64,000 bases of DNA, from assembly GCA_016708875.1 (NCBI GenBank), contig JADJFA010000012.1, forward strand, positions 1-64,000. The letters are read 5' to 3'. A model generated the notes under the pieces. That model saw only the letters and a list, made by a program, of their open reading frames with translations. It had not been told where the DNA came from and did not search any database. This document shows, piece by piece, positions 10,804 through 22,499 of the stretch; positions within the stretch are counted from its first letter, which is position 1; each line of letters starts with the position of its first letter. A program made the translations under genes and the position numbers. This DNA comes from Lewinellaceae bacterium (GTDB lineage: Bacteria > Bacteroidota > Bacteroidia > Chitinophagales > Saprospiraceae).

Positions 10804-13800
10804 CTACTTCGCCATCATCACCTCCCCCAAAATCTGCTTCACCAAACCCGGCACATCATCTTTTGTGCCCGCAATCTGAAATTTGTGCTGAAGCGTTTTG
10901 CCTTTGAACAAACTGCCTTTCACCTCCACCGCATTCCCCTTTATAGCATAACTGCCGCGAATCGAATAGCCCATTTCGTACTCGTTCACATCAGAGTAGA
11001 TGAGTTTGGCCATTGTGCCCTTCAGGGTCGTGGTCTGAAAATTCTTCTCCAGCGCGTTCACCAATTCTAACTCGTCGCCAAAGTTTTCATCCTGAAACAC
11101 GCTGCGAATAAAGACCGGCTTAGGCTGCGCCAAGGGGATTTTCACCCCTTTTCCAATGGGGAAACTTGCGCCATCGCCATAGGGGCTGGCCAGTACCGGG
11201 ATCTGCACACCCCCTATGCCCTTGGCCAGTTCCGGAACAATGTCACGAGAGTATTGGAACAATTTCATCACGTCTACAATGCCTTGTTCGAGTGCGAGGC
11301 CGCTCATGCCCTGCAAAAGACTGTAAGTCAGCAAGCCCTGCCCGTACTGGCTGGCCTCGTAACTGACCTTGTCTGCCGCGCTGCCCGTAAGGATGAACAT
11401 CCCAGTGCGGTCTTTCATGCGGTCGAGTGCGCGGATCTGGGAAGGGTCGAGGTTCTTTTGCGCTATCGCCGCGAGCGATTCCACCACTTTTCCGGCGTTG
11501 CAGGCATCAATGATCATCACCTGCTTTTGGGCAGGAATGGCCGTGAGCCACTGGGTGAGTTCTTCGGAGGAGACTGTGTAATTGTTGCGGATGGCAGGGT
11601 CACTGAGGTCCTGACTGCCGATGTCTTTGGTGAGATAGTAGAACTGTTCTTTTTCTGCCGGACCGTAGGCAAGTCCATGGCCGGAGAAATAGACCAGCAG
11701 TACGTCTTCAGGTTTGGCTTTGGCAGCAATGCCCTGAAAAGCCTTTTGGATGTTGGCTTTGTTGGAATTGGCTTCAGGAGTCTTGCTGTTGCTAGACAGC
11801 AAATGCACAGCGGTACGATCCGCCCCAAAAAGCGCGGTGCAGGATGCCTGAAACGCCTGCGACATGGATTCCGCATCCTGATCGGCGAAATTGAGGTCGA
11901 GTTCCTCGCCCGCATAGTTGGAGGTGCCGATGACTATGGCGTATAAAGAGGGTTGCACAGAAGTCGAAATGGGCTTCGTCGGCTTGAAACCTTCCTCACC
12001 TCTGGGGTTGGCTCCGGGTTGGTATTCCAATTCATAGGCTTCGCTTTTGAGCCAGCCTTCCTGATTGTAGGCGCGCAGGGCTAGAGTGTTGGAGGCATCG
12101 CTGCGGTAGTATTTGGAAAAAGAACCCAAATCAACAGTCAGTTTTTCTGCCGTCCCAGGGTTGAGGTCTTCCTTGACTTCTTTGCCGTTGATGAAGAGGC
12201 TGAGTTTGCCAAGGCCGCCGTTGCGTTCGGTTAGTTCGATGTTGAGCAGTTTTTTTTCGATGCTGGCATTTACTTCGGGGTAGAGCGCAACATTCTCGAA
12301 AGCCGCCACGTCGCGCAGGCTGCTCTTATCAAAGCCCGTTATTTTGGCAAGCAAGCCCGGCTCATAGTACCGTTCTTTTAGTTGGTTGAGTTCGATGACT
12401 TCCGAGCCCTTGCACGTAGTGCATGAGGTTTTGGGAACCGCAGAAGCGTCGAAGAGGCCGGAGGGGTGGTGACGACCCAGTCGGTGGAATCTATGGCGAT
12501 TAGGGTGGCGAGTTCTTCGCCGGAATGGGTGTCCCAGAGTTTTGTGGTATTGTCGCAACTCCCGGTCAGGATAATCTTTCCGTCAGGTGAAAAGCCAACA
12601 GACTGATAAGCATGCCCCATAAAGGATTGCAACTCTTTCCCGACAAGTCCCACAGTTTGGCTGTTTATCCCAACTCCCAGTCAAGACTGTTTCCCATCAG
12701 GTGAAAAGGCCACAGACCATACGGGTTCGGCATGACCGAAGAAAGACTGGATTTCATGCCCAGCCAGATCCCACAGTTTGGCCGTTTTATCCCAGCTCCC
12801 TGTTAATATATGTTTTCCATTCTGGGGAAAAGGCCACCGAACGACCTGACAGGAACCCTGGCTTGAAAAGATTGGAACTGGTGCCCAGACAAATCCCAAA
12901 CCTTCGCCGTATTATCTCGACTTCCCGTCAAAACTTGTTTCCCATCTGGAGAAAAAGCCACAGCACTTACGGCACCAGTATGGCCGCAGAAAGACTGGAA
13001 CTCCCGACCCGACAAGTCCCATAGTTTTGCCGTATTATCATAACTGCCCGTCAGCACGTATTTCCGTCGGGCGAAAAGGCGACCGATCCAGACCATATGA
13101 TGCATGGCCATGAAAGACTGCAACTCGTCCCGACAAGTCCCCCAGTTTCGCCGTATTATCCTAACTGCCCGTCAAATCATTCTTTCCGTCTGGCGAGGCT
13201 GGAAAACAGACTCAACATCTTGAAGCATGCCCAGAAGGACTACATTCCCGTCCCGGTAAGTCCCAAGTTTGGCCGTTTTATCCCTACTTCCTATCACTAC
13301 ATATTTTCCGTCTGGGGAAAAAGCCACCGAACTGACGAACTCAAGCATGACCACTGAGAAGGACTGCAATTTCCCTTCCCGATAAGTCCCAAAGTTTCGC
13401 CGTTTTATCCCAACTGCCCGTCAAGATATTCTTTCCGTCTGAAGAAAAGACAGCAGACGAAATAGGAAGCATGCCCGATGAAGTCTGCAACTCACTGCCC
13501 GACAAATCCCACAGTTTCGCCGTATAATCCTGACTGCCCGTCAACAGTCTTTCCGTTGGGGGAAAAGGCCACAGAATCAGTAAGCATGGCCATGGCCTGA
13601 GAATAGGACTGCAACTCCCTGCCCAACAAGTCCCAGTTTCGCTGTTTTATCGAACCCCCTGTTAGGATGTATTTTCCATCTGGTGAAAAGCCACGGACCT
13701 GACGTTATCAGCATGGCTCGAAAGGACTGCAACTCCCGTCCCGACAAGTCCCAAAGTTTGGCCGTTCCATCCTAACTCCCCGTCAGGACAGTCTTTCCGT

Positions 13801-14286
13801 CTGGCGAAAAGGCCACGGATGCGACGTTAGAAGTATGGCCTCTGAAGGACTGCAATTCCCTGCCCGACAAGTCCCAAAGTTTGGCTGTATTATCCTAACT
13901 GCCTGTCAGGACATACTTTCCATCAGGCGAAAATGCAACTGACAAGACGGTACCAATGTGGCCGCTAAAGGATTGCAACTCCCTGCCCGACAAGTCCCAA
14001 AGTTTGGCTATGTTATCCGAACCACCTGTCAGGACGGATTTCCCGTCGGGGGAAAATGCAACTGACTTGATGGGAGCAGCGTGGCCGATAAACGACTGCA
14101 ACTCCCTCCCCGACAAGTCCCAAAGCTTGGCCGTTTTATCATCACTTCCCGTCAGAACCATCTTCCCGTCGGGCGAAAAGCCACCGAATTAATACCACCT
14201 GTATGCCCGATTGGCACCACCAGCCTGGTTTGCGCCTCCAGAAGACTCGCCATCAGCAAAATCATCAGCGTAAAAACTTGCTTCAT
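10804..14286 (-). CDS. Exported high-identity WD40-repeat caspase protein, paralog C
   Basis: Signal peptide MKQVFTLMILLMASLLEAQ leads into VVPIGHTGGI and about 14 WD40 units of 41 residues with the consensus GHxxxVxSVAFSPDGKxVLT and GSxDxTAKLWDLSGRELQSF. The shared middle module follows (VIELNQLKERYYEPGLL, LTERNGGLGKLSLFINGKEV), then caspase (LVYFSGHGLAYG near 11690; MIIDACNAGKVVE near 11500), then the C-terminal module (QPKPVFIRSVFQDENFGDEL to KQILGEVMMAK). From 12560 down to 10804 the frame is open. The WD40 array is broken by many one-base losses and three in-frame TAG codons (13161, 13772, 13895). Repaired length is about 1,160 residues. The repeat array resembles recognition propellers of NLR-type receptors. 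Confidence 0.85.
12490..14230 (-). repeat. Tandem WD40-coding DNA repeats, 123-bp period
   Basis: About 14 copies of a 123-bp unit (41 codons) lie inside paralog C. The SPDGK and TAKLWDLSGRELQSF parts are nearly invariant in DNA. The residues after GH, after SPDGK, after GS, after D and after SF differ between copies. The spacing between the TAG codons at 13895 and 13772 is exactly 123; between 13772 and 13161 it is 611, not 615, which fits five units with four bases lost. Confidence 0.85.
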
Positions 14287-14360
14287 GGTTGTATCATTTT
14301 GAAGTAAAGAAGGGTGGCCAATGCAGATGCGCGCGCTCAGCAGAAACTCGTGTGGCAGTT

Positions 14361-14755
14361 GTTTTCGGCGTTTTTTGCAGCCATTTTGATTCGTTGATCT
14401 GGTGCAACTTTCCGAAAGTTTTAAACTTTCGGAAAGTTTGGACTATTACTCGATCTATTTCGGGGTTGGGGTTGTTTTCGGCGTTTTTTGCAGCCATTTT
14501 GATTCGTTGATCTGGTGCAACTTTCCGTCCCGATGAATCGGGATAAAACTTTCGGAAAGTTTGTTTTATCGCTAACTCGCCCTATTTCTTCTAAAGCGAA
14601 TGTAAGGCCTCTTCCTCTTTAGCAGATGCTTCGCTGCGCTCAGCATGACACTCGGGCTGGGGTTGTTTTCGGCGTTTTTTGCAGCCATTTTGATTCGTTT
14701 AATCTGGCACAACTTCCCGTCCCGATGAATCGGGATAAAACTTTCGGAAGTTCGA
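14361..14755. repeat. Three spaced copies of an intergenic repeat
   Basis: The 490-bp gap between paralogs C and D has no credible gene. A block of about 55-90 bp beginning gttttcggcgttttttgcag occurs at about 14361, 14474 and 14665 in the same orientation. Each copy ends in a small palindrome around aactttccg / cggaaagtt; copies two and three also hold cccgatgaatcggg. The region is upstream of paralog C and would contain its promoter. Confidence 0.75.
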
Positions 14756-14777
14756 TTCCTATTCGTGGCAAGAAAGC

Positions 14778-17700
14778 TCACTTCACCTTAATCCCAGGCC
14801 TTACCGCTTTCAAGATCAAATCCGTTAAAACTTTTGCGTCCATGGCGCCACTCACGACAAACGGCTCCCCAACCGCCACTTCACCACGGATCAAACTGCC
14901 GCGGACGGTTACGCTGTTATCGGCATTCACCAAATAAGTCCCCCGTACTGAAAATCCCTGCGGATGCTCCGAAATATCGGAATAAAACCAGGGCGCTAGT
15001 TTGCCCCTGACTTCTTTGCTTCTGAAAGCCGTGTTCAGCTCATCTGTTAAATCCAAATGATCCAGAAAGGAATTCTGGTCAAAAAAGAAACTCCGAATAA
15101 CCATGGGCTTCGTTTCCGGAAGTTCAATTTGGATGCTCCCGTCATTCCTGCCCACAAAAAAACTGGCATTTCCACGGGGCTTCGCAATAATGGGTGTTTG
15201 TACCTGACCCAGGCTTTCGGCCAACTCCCCTACCCGCTTGTATGACTTCAACAACAAGGGCAAAACATCTATTTTACTGCCCTCCAATGCCGTTCCGTTA
15301 ATGCCTTCCAGAAGACTATAAGTAAGCAAACCATGCCCAAACACCGCCGATTCAAAGCTTGCCCCGCTCTCCGAACTGCCTGAAATGACATAACTGCCCG
15401 TATTGCCGCTCATCAGATTGAATGCCACCACTTTATCTGGATTTAGATCCCGCGAGACGATCCCGCCCATATTGATGGCCGCTTGCCCGGAATTGCAGGC
15501 GTCCAGGATGAGCAATTGATTCTGAGCAGGGATTTTGGTCATCCATTCAGTCAGTTCCTGATCAGAAATGGCATAAGCTTGGCGGATTCCATCATCATTC
15601 AACCTTCCAAAAGTGATGTCTTTAGTCAGGTAGTAAAAATTGGATTTGTCGCCGTCCTTGCCCCAATTGGAGCCATGACCAGCAAAAAAGACCACCAGCA
15701 CATCGCAAACACTCGCGGAATCCTGGTAAGCGCGAAAGGCGGCTTTGATGTTTGCTTTGCTAGGTGTTTCGCCAGCTTTGGTAGACAATAATTTGAGGTG
15801 TACCCGGTCGTCGTACAATTGTTGTCCACTTACCCTCAGCACTCTGGCCATTTCGACGGCATCTTCATCGGCAGAAGGCAGTGAGTCAACTCCGTATGGG
15901 TAGGAGGACGTTCCTACTATAATCAAGTATAAATGCCGGGGACTCAGGCAATTGTTCGTTAAGGAATTATCTGCTGCGGCGCCTTCCCCCCGCCCTTTTA
16001 CAGAGGCCTGATAGTCAAGAATATAGGGTTCGCTTTTGAGATAACCCTTTGATTCATAAGCCTCCAACTCCAGAATGTTCAGGGTATCCGTTCTTATATA
16101 TCTCGCATATTGCTTCAGGTCTATATTCAGTTCTTTTTTTCGTTGTGGAAGCGGATTAATATCTTCAGCTACTCTCCGTCCGTTGATTTTGAGGCTGAGC
16201 TTGCCCAGGCCTCCATTGCGTTCGCGGAGTTTGATATGCAACTGGTCAGATTCAATGCGGGTACTTTTCTCAATGGATGGAAATAAAGGCAGGTTATTAA
16301 ATATCCCCACATCCCGCACCGGATATTGCGTGATACCCAATACAGCACCCAATAACCCAGGCTGCCAGTAGCGCTCCTCCAGTTGATCCAGACTTACGAC
16401 AATTTTCTCTTCCTGATAATCCACGATGTAATACATCATTGCTTTAGCACCATCAGTTGCGTCAAATAGTCCGGATGGGGTGGTCACTACCCAATCATTT
16501 GAGTCTATAAAAATTAGGGTTGCCAGGTTTTTACCGGAATTTGCGTCCCACAATTTCATGGTATGGTCCAAGCTGCCTGTCAATACGATATTACCGTTCT
16601 TAAAAAATACCGCATCCATTACTTCGCTTTTATGCCCTGTAAATCGCAGAATTTCCTGGCCATTTAAATCCCAAAGCCTGGCTGTTCCATCATCACTTGC
16701 GGTAAGTACCTTCTGACCGTTTGGCGAAAAAGCGACGCTGTTTAAACTGGCTTCATGTCCGGAAAAATCAATTCGTTTATTCCCCTGTAGATCAAACAAT
16801 TGCGCCGTATTATTAAATCCACAAACAAGCACAGTTTTGTTATCTGGTGAAAATACCACATCAGAAATTTGACTTACTTCGGGCAAAAAATTGCTTACTA
16901 ATGTTCCGTCTGCTTCCCAAATCCGAACATAATTGTCAATGTTTCCACTTCCGGTAGCAACCAGGGTATTATCTGCAGAAAAAGCCACCGCATCCACCGA
17001 TGAATTTTTCAGAGGCATAGGGAACGTTTGAACTTCACGCCCCGCCGCATCCCAAAGCCTGGCGCTGTACAAGCGGTTACCCGTTAGGATATTCTTGCCA
17101 TTGGAGGAAAACGCCAAAGACACTATGGACTCTTCGGGATCAATAAACGTTTGAATGGGTGCTCCCTTCAAATCCCAAAGCTGCGCTACATTGTTATCTC
17201 TGACCGTTAACACCGATTTTGAATTTGGGGCAATAGCCACCGGTATATCTTCAAAGAGCAATCTCCCGAAAGTAAGGCTTGTCCAAAACTGAAGGCACGG
17301 GTTTGTCCATCATTAAATTGCCAGATTCTCGTGCTAAATTCATCGCAGCAGCCCGCCGCCAAAAAAGTATTATCAGGGGATAGAGCAAGTGACCTGATTG
17401 GGGTTGCATGTCCTTTAAAGGCACAAACAACCTTGTCGTTCAGATCTAATTGGTATGCTTTTTTGTTGATGAAATCCAGGATATTTTCCCGTCTGGTGTA
17501 AAAATGGCGTTGCCAATGAGCCCATTAAACCAAAATTGTTGAAGTGTTTGGCCGCTTTGATCCAACAATTGTGCAAAAGTTCCACGACCTGGAGCGGTCA
17601 AAAGATATTTCCCATCTGGCGAAAACCGCACTTCAGATCCATCCCTAAATGTATGAAGTTTTTCTCCCTGCCAACTCCAGATACCTCCTTTTCCATCATA

Positions 17701-18381
17701 GGTACAGGTAGCGATGGATTTTTGATCAGGCGATACCGCTACGGAAGTAAAATAGCTATCCGTAGGGATTACGATACCTGAATCTTTAAAACTTGATTCG
17801 TAGGCTTTTTTGAGCTCAGCATCCTCAAACTGATGTACAAGTGTTCCGCTTATATTCCAGATAGAAACCTGGTAGCCCTCTGCAGAAACGATAAATTGTC
17901 CGTCAGCCGTGATGGTCGGATTCCGAACGCCCTTTAATTCCCTGATTTTGGTACCCGTCAGATCCCAGAGGATTAGGTCTCCTCCATAGTCGGCAGAAAC
18001 AACCCATTTCCCATCCGGCATCCAGGCTACAAACCGCACTTCATCGGTATGGCCGGAAAACCGGAACTTCAACTTTCCTGATAAGTCCCACATTACCATG
18101 GTATTACCAGTATCTGCGGTCAGAAAGTATTGGCCGTCAGGTGAAAACGCATTTACATAACTGGTTGCCGGTACGGAAACAACTTCCCGGCCATTATTGT
18201 CCCATAATTTTGTTCCTTCCTCATAGCTGCTTGTCAATACCAATTTTCCGTTGGGTGACATTGAAATCGCAGAGATGTATTTGGTATGCCCAACTGGCAC
18301 CACTAACCTGGGTGTTTGTGCCTGCAAGAAGTAGGGAAAACAAGCGCTGAGGACCAGCCAAAAGATCGTATTTTTAAACAT
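14778..18381 (-). CDS. Exported WD40-caspase protein, paralog D, two frameshifts
   Basis: It starts at MFKNTIFWLVLSACFPYFLQ (signal peptide), then VVPVGHTKYISAISMSPNG. WD40 units fill the first 700 or so residues; the frame changes near 17470 and near 17265, with WD40 sequence continuing between (GHATPIRSLALSPDNTFLAA). From 17261 down the frame is open: DWVVTTPSGLFDATDG, LDQLEERYWQPGLLGAVLG, RERNGGLGKLSLKINGR, caspase His in VVFFAGHGSNWG (near 15680), Cys in LILDACNSGQAA (near 15500), and C-terminal module ending LILKAVRPGIKVK. About 1,200 residues. It is closest to paralog E, and the two form a subgroup with FFAGHG instead of YFSGHG. Probably envelope-located. Confidence 0.88.
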
Positions 18382-18439
18382 AAATGCAAATTATATGCGA
18401 TGGTCGATTAATGCTGTACCGGCATTTAAAATAAATACC

Positions 18440-21400
18440 TCATTTCACCTTTATCCCAGGCGTAACCGCCTTCAAGATCAGCGCTGCCAAAGCCTTGGCG
18501 TCTTTCGCACCACTAACTTCAAAGGGTTTACCCACCCCTTCCTCTCCTCTCAACAACCGGCCTTTTACGGTAATTGTATTGTCCTGATTTTGGGTGTAAG
18601 TAACTCTCACCGAAAAGCCCTGGGGATGCTCCGAAATTTCAGAGAAAAACCAGCGTGCTAATTTTCCTTTGATTTCACTGCTGCGGAATGCCTTGTTGAC
18701 AGCCTTTGTCAAACCCAGCCGGTCACTAAACGTATCCTGTTCAAAGAAAACTCTGGATGACCATGGGTTTGGATTCGGGCAATTCGATCTTTACACTCCC
18801 GTCATTTTTTCCCACGAAAAAACTGGCGTTGCCACGCGGCTTGGCAATGATTGGCGTCTGTTCATCGCCCATACTCTGTGCAAGCTCCGGTACCCGCTTG
18901 TAAGCATTCAAAAGCAGTGGCAATACATCCACTTTGCTGCCTTTAAGAGCAGTTGCACTTATTCCCTCAAGAAGGCTGTAAGTGAGCAAACCATGGCCGA
19001 ATACCTCTGACTCAAAGCTCAAGCCGCTTTCAGAACTGCCTGAAATGACATAACTTCCTGTATTTCCGCTCATTATATTAAACGCCACGATCTTATCAGG
19101 ATCCATGTCCCGCGCAATAATGCCGCCCATGTTGATGGCCGCTTGCCCGGAATTGCAGGCGTCAAGGATCAGTAATTTATTTTCGGCAGGAATTTTTCCC
19201 ATCCAGTCCGTTAGTTCCTGATCGGAAATGGCGTAGGCTTTGCGGATGCCATCATCGCCCAGTTTGCCGAATGTGATGTCCTTGGTCAGGTAATAAAAAT
19301 TGGATTTGTCCCCATCCTCTCCCCAATTTTTGCCATGCCCTGCAAAAAAGACCACCAGCACGTCGCAGACGCTGGCGGAATCCTCGTACGCTTTGAAAGC
19401 GGCCGCAATGTTGGCTTTGCTGGGTGTTATCCCTTTCTCGGTGGAAAGCAAGGTAAGATGCACCCGATCATCGTACAACTGCCTGCCGGTTGCACTTAAA
19501 ACCCTTGCCATTTCAATGGCATCGTCGTTGGCGGCAGGAAGGGAGTCTACTCCTTGGGGATACATGGAGGTTCCGACCACGATCAGGTACAAATGCCTGG
19601 GATCGAGGCATATATTGGCCTCCGGATTATCTTTTTTTGAAGCTTCCCCGCGCTTTTTCAAGGAAGGCTGGTAATAAAGGATGTATGGTTGACTCTTGAG
19701 ATCATCCTTTGATTCATACACCTCTAATTCGATGGTATTGGTATTTGAGCGAATAAATCTCGAGTATTGATTCAAGTCAATATCCAGTGCTGTTTTTCGC
19801 TGCGGAAGCGGGTTGAGGTCCTCATTGCGCACGATTCCGTTGATCCTTAGGGTCAGTTTGCCCAGACCGCCATTGCGTTCTCGTAGTTTGATGTACAAAT
19901 GAGCAGATTCAATGCGGGTATTTTCTTCAATGGATGGGAATAGGGCCAGATTGTCGAAAACACCTACATCTTTGACGGGATAGGGTGTGAGGCCCAGGAT
20001 GGCGCCCAAAAGCCCTGGTTGCCAATATCGCTCCTGGAGTTGTTCCAAATCAAGGATGATCTTTTCTTTCTCGTAATCCACCACATAATACATCATTTTT
20101 TTGGCATCGTCCGAAGCATCGAAAAGCCCGGAGGGGGTGGTCACTACCCAATTGTCGCCGGTCAAATGGACAATTTTGGCAGCTTCCAAGCCTTTTTGCA
20201 CATCCCAAATACGCACCGTGTTGTCCGTAGAAGCCGAAATTAACCAGCGGCTGTCAGGCGAAAAGTCGAGACTCTTGACAGCATTGTCGTGCCCAAGGAA
20301 TGTGCGGACATCTTTTTGGCCTTGTACATCCCAAATTTGGATGGCCTTGTTCTGGCCAGTCTTTGCCATCCATTTTCCATCGGGACTGAACACAAGGTCG
20401 GAAATCCAATTCCGCGATTCATTTTCGAAGGCTACCAACAGGCGATCGTTTCCGTAAATATTGTCAGACCATGGGTTATCTGGCCTTATCACACGAATCG
20501 TATTCCCCGTCTGAGCATCCCAATACTGAAGCACATCCTTGGAAGTGATGGCTGCTAACTGGCTTCCGTCGCGGTTGAATGCAATAGACCTAAAATCAGT
20601 ATCAAAATCAAACTTAAATTGCCAGAGCCATCGGTTCGCAGTTACATCCCAGACATGTACGCCCCCGGACTCCAGCACCGCGAGCCATTTCCCGTCTGGG
20701 GAAAAATCGAGATCGCATATTTCAAGGAGCGTGCCGACTTCTCCTTCTAACATTCTTCCCCTTGGGCTGCCGTCCTGGAGGTTCCAAAGGCTGAGCATCG
20801 GAAATTCTATGTCATAGCCTGGGCTATGGCCTTTTACAAAGTATTGACCATCAGGAGAAATCGCCAAAATTCTCGCGTACGATTGGATAGGTATAATCCT
20901 AATCCCCACGGGAGCCGTAAAGAGCGTGTCGCCGCTTTTAGCGTCCCAAACCCTTGCCGTGTAGTCGTCCGATACGGAGACTATTTTCTGACCATCGGGC
21001 GAATACTCGGCTTGGGCTACGTCGCCCGTGTGTCCAAGCATCCGCCTGATGCGCCGCCCTTCGGCAAAATCCCATTCCAGAATGTCATTGGCGCTCCCGA
21101 TCAGGCAGCGTTCGCCATTGGGCGAAAACGAAACGCTTTGCGCCGGCTCGGCATAGCCTTTAAAGGCGCATTTTACTTTTCCCGTGAGGAATTCAATAAT
21201 CACCGGAATATACCCGGCATTCAGGAATATACTTTTCCCATCTGGCAAAAACTGGCCTTCCAGCATAGAAAAGATCGGTGCCCAATCTGAAGGCATCAAT
21301 GGGACGGCCAACTCCTGGAGCGGCTTGCCGTTCAAATCTTCTATTGGAAGGATCACCGCACCGGTTAACCTGAACACGCACACAAACTTCCCATCGGGTG

Positions 21401-22147
21401 AAAAAATACAGTCGAAGCCACTCGTCGTGGCAATTTTTGCTTTGTTTCGACCGACCACAGGGAGATGCCATCTTCGGAAGAATTGGTGGCGATGCTCAAG
21501 GTTTTGCCGTCCGGGGAAAATCGGATGTGCTGCAAGGCCTCTCCGGGGGTGGCGAGACAGAACGTTTCCATTCCAGTTTTGGTGGCCCACACTTTGGAAA
21601 GACCGTCTTCGGACAGCATTGCTAATTGTTTTCCATCAAGGGAAAAGTCGAGAGATACGACGGTGCTGTCGTGACCTTTCCACCGGCACAGGAGCTGACC
21701 CTGTTTTGCATCCCAGAGTGAGAGCACGCCATCTTCATCAGCAGTGGCGATGGTTTTGCTGTCGCGGGAATATTTTGCAGTGCGCAACGGCTTTTCCTGG
21801 CCTTCCAAGGTGAAAATTGCCTCCCCTGTAGTGGCATCGAGAATCCAGGCATCCATGCTTTCATGGCAATAGGCCGCCAAAATCTGACTTCCATCTGGCG
21901 AAAGATAGACTTGCCGATATTCCTGTCCGCCATCAGAACGAAAACTGCGAAGTTCCTGCCCTTTTGCGTTCCAGATTTTAATCAGGTTATCGCCGCCAGC
22001 GGTTAGGAAAGATTTCCCGTCGGCAGAACAGGAAACCGCATGAACGCCACCGCTATGGCCTGTTGGAATGACTAAAACGGGTTTTTGCGCACCGAGCAGT
22101 GATGCTGTTAGTAGAACAGCAATTATCGAAAGGATGGTTTTCCGCAT
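18440..22147 (-). CDS. Exported WD40-caspase protein, paralog E, two frameshifts
   Basis: Start 22147 is chosen for its signal peptide (MRKTILSIIAVLLTASLLGA, followed by QKPVLVIPTGHSGGV); the longer upstream frame has no leader. Around 13 diverged WD40 units follow. Then DNWVVTTPSGLFDASDD, LEQLQERYWQPGLLGAILG, the caspase domain with VVFFAGHGKNWG near 19335 and LILDACNSGQAA near 19155, and the C-terminal module to LILKAVTPGIKVK. Frames change near 21410 and near 18755. Repaired length about 1,236 residues. Only 58 bp separate it from paralog D, so they are likely one transcript. It is the first gene of the minus-strand caspase block. Confidence 0.88.
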
Positions 22148-22291
22148 ACAATAGGTTGGTATTGGAATATTTAAACGCGGTAAAACTATGCTCCGAATTT
22201 CAAAATGTACTTGCGTGGATGAAAATATTTCGCGCAACGCCGCAACGACGCAATGTTTTGGTTGTCAAGAAATTTATCGTTTGGCTTTCAA

Positions 22292-22444
22292 AAAAGCCGC
22301 ATAGCGAACATTATGGTAGCCCATTAGCCAGATAGATGCGGAACCGCATAGCGGTGACATTAGTTGTAATAATGTCACCGCTACGCGGTTCTTCATCATC
22401 TATCGACCGACAGGCTGCCATAATGTCGCCGCTATGCGGCTTTT
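22292..22444. repeat. Nested intergenic palindrome (family 1)
   Basis: The gap 22148-22500 holds no gene. An inner hairpin has arms gaaccgcatagcggtgacat and its near-complement at 22341-22392. An outer pair, aaaagccgcatagcg and cgctatgcggctttt, closes the structure at 22292 and 22444, with catta(t)gg-type segments pairing in between. The same nested family occurs at 35783-35940. Confidence 0.85.
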
Positions 22445-22499
22445 GGACATGGAAAGTTACCTTTCCAATCGAGAGAGAAGTTAACCCGCCATTTACACC

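Noticed and set aside
11254..11946. Open frame of 230 codons on the plus strand inside the caspase gene
   Set aside because: It is the antisense of a conserved caspase domain; its translation has no recognisable motif and similar antisense frames appear at the same place in the paralogs.
13161..13897. Recoding of TAG (pyrrolysine or amber suppression)
   Set aside because: No PylS/PylT or suppressor tRNA is visible, and other genes in the window end normally at TAG; repeat conversion or sequence error is simpler.
12490..14230. CRISPR-like tandem array
   Set aside because: The 123-bp period is in frame with WD40 codons, units adjoin without spacers, and no cas gene is near.
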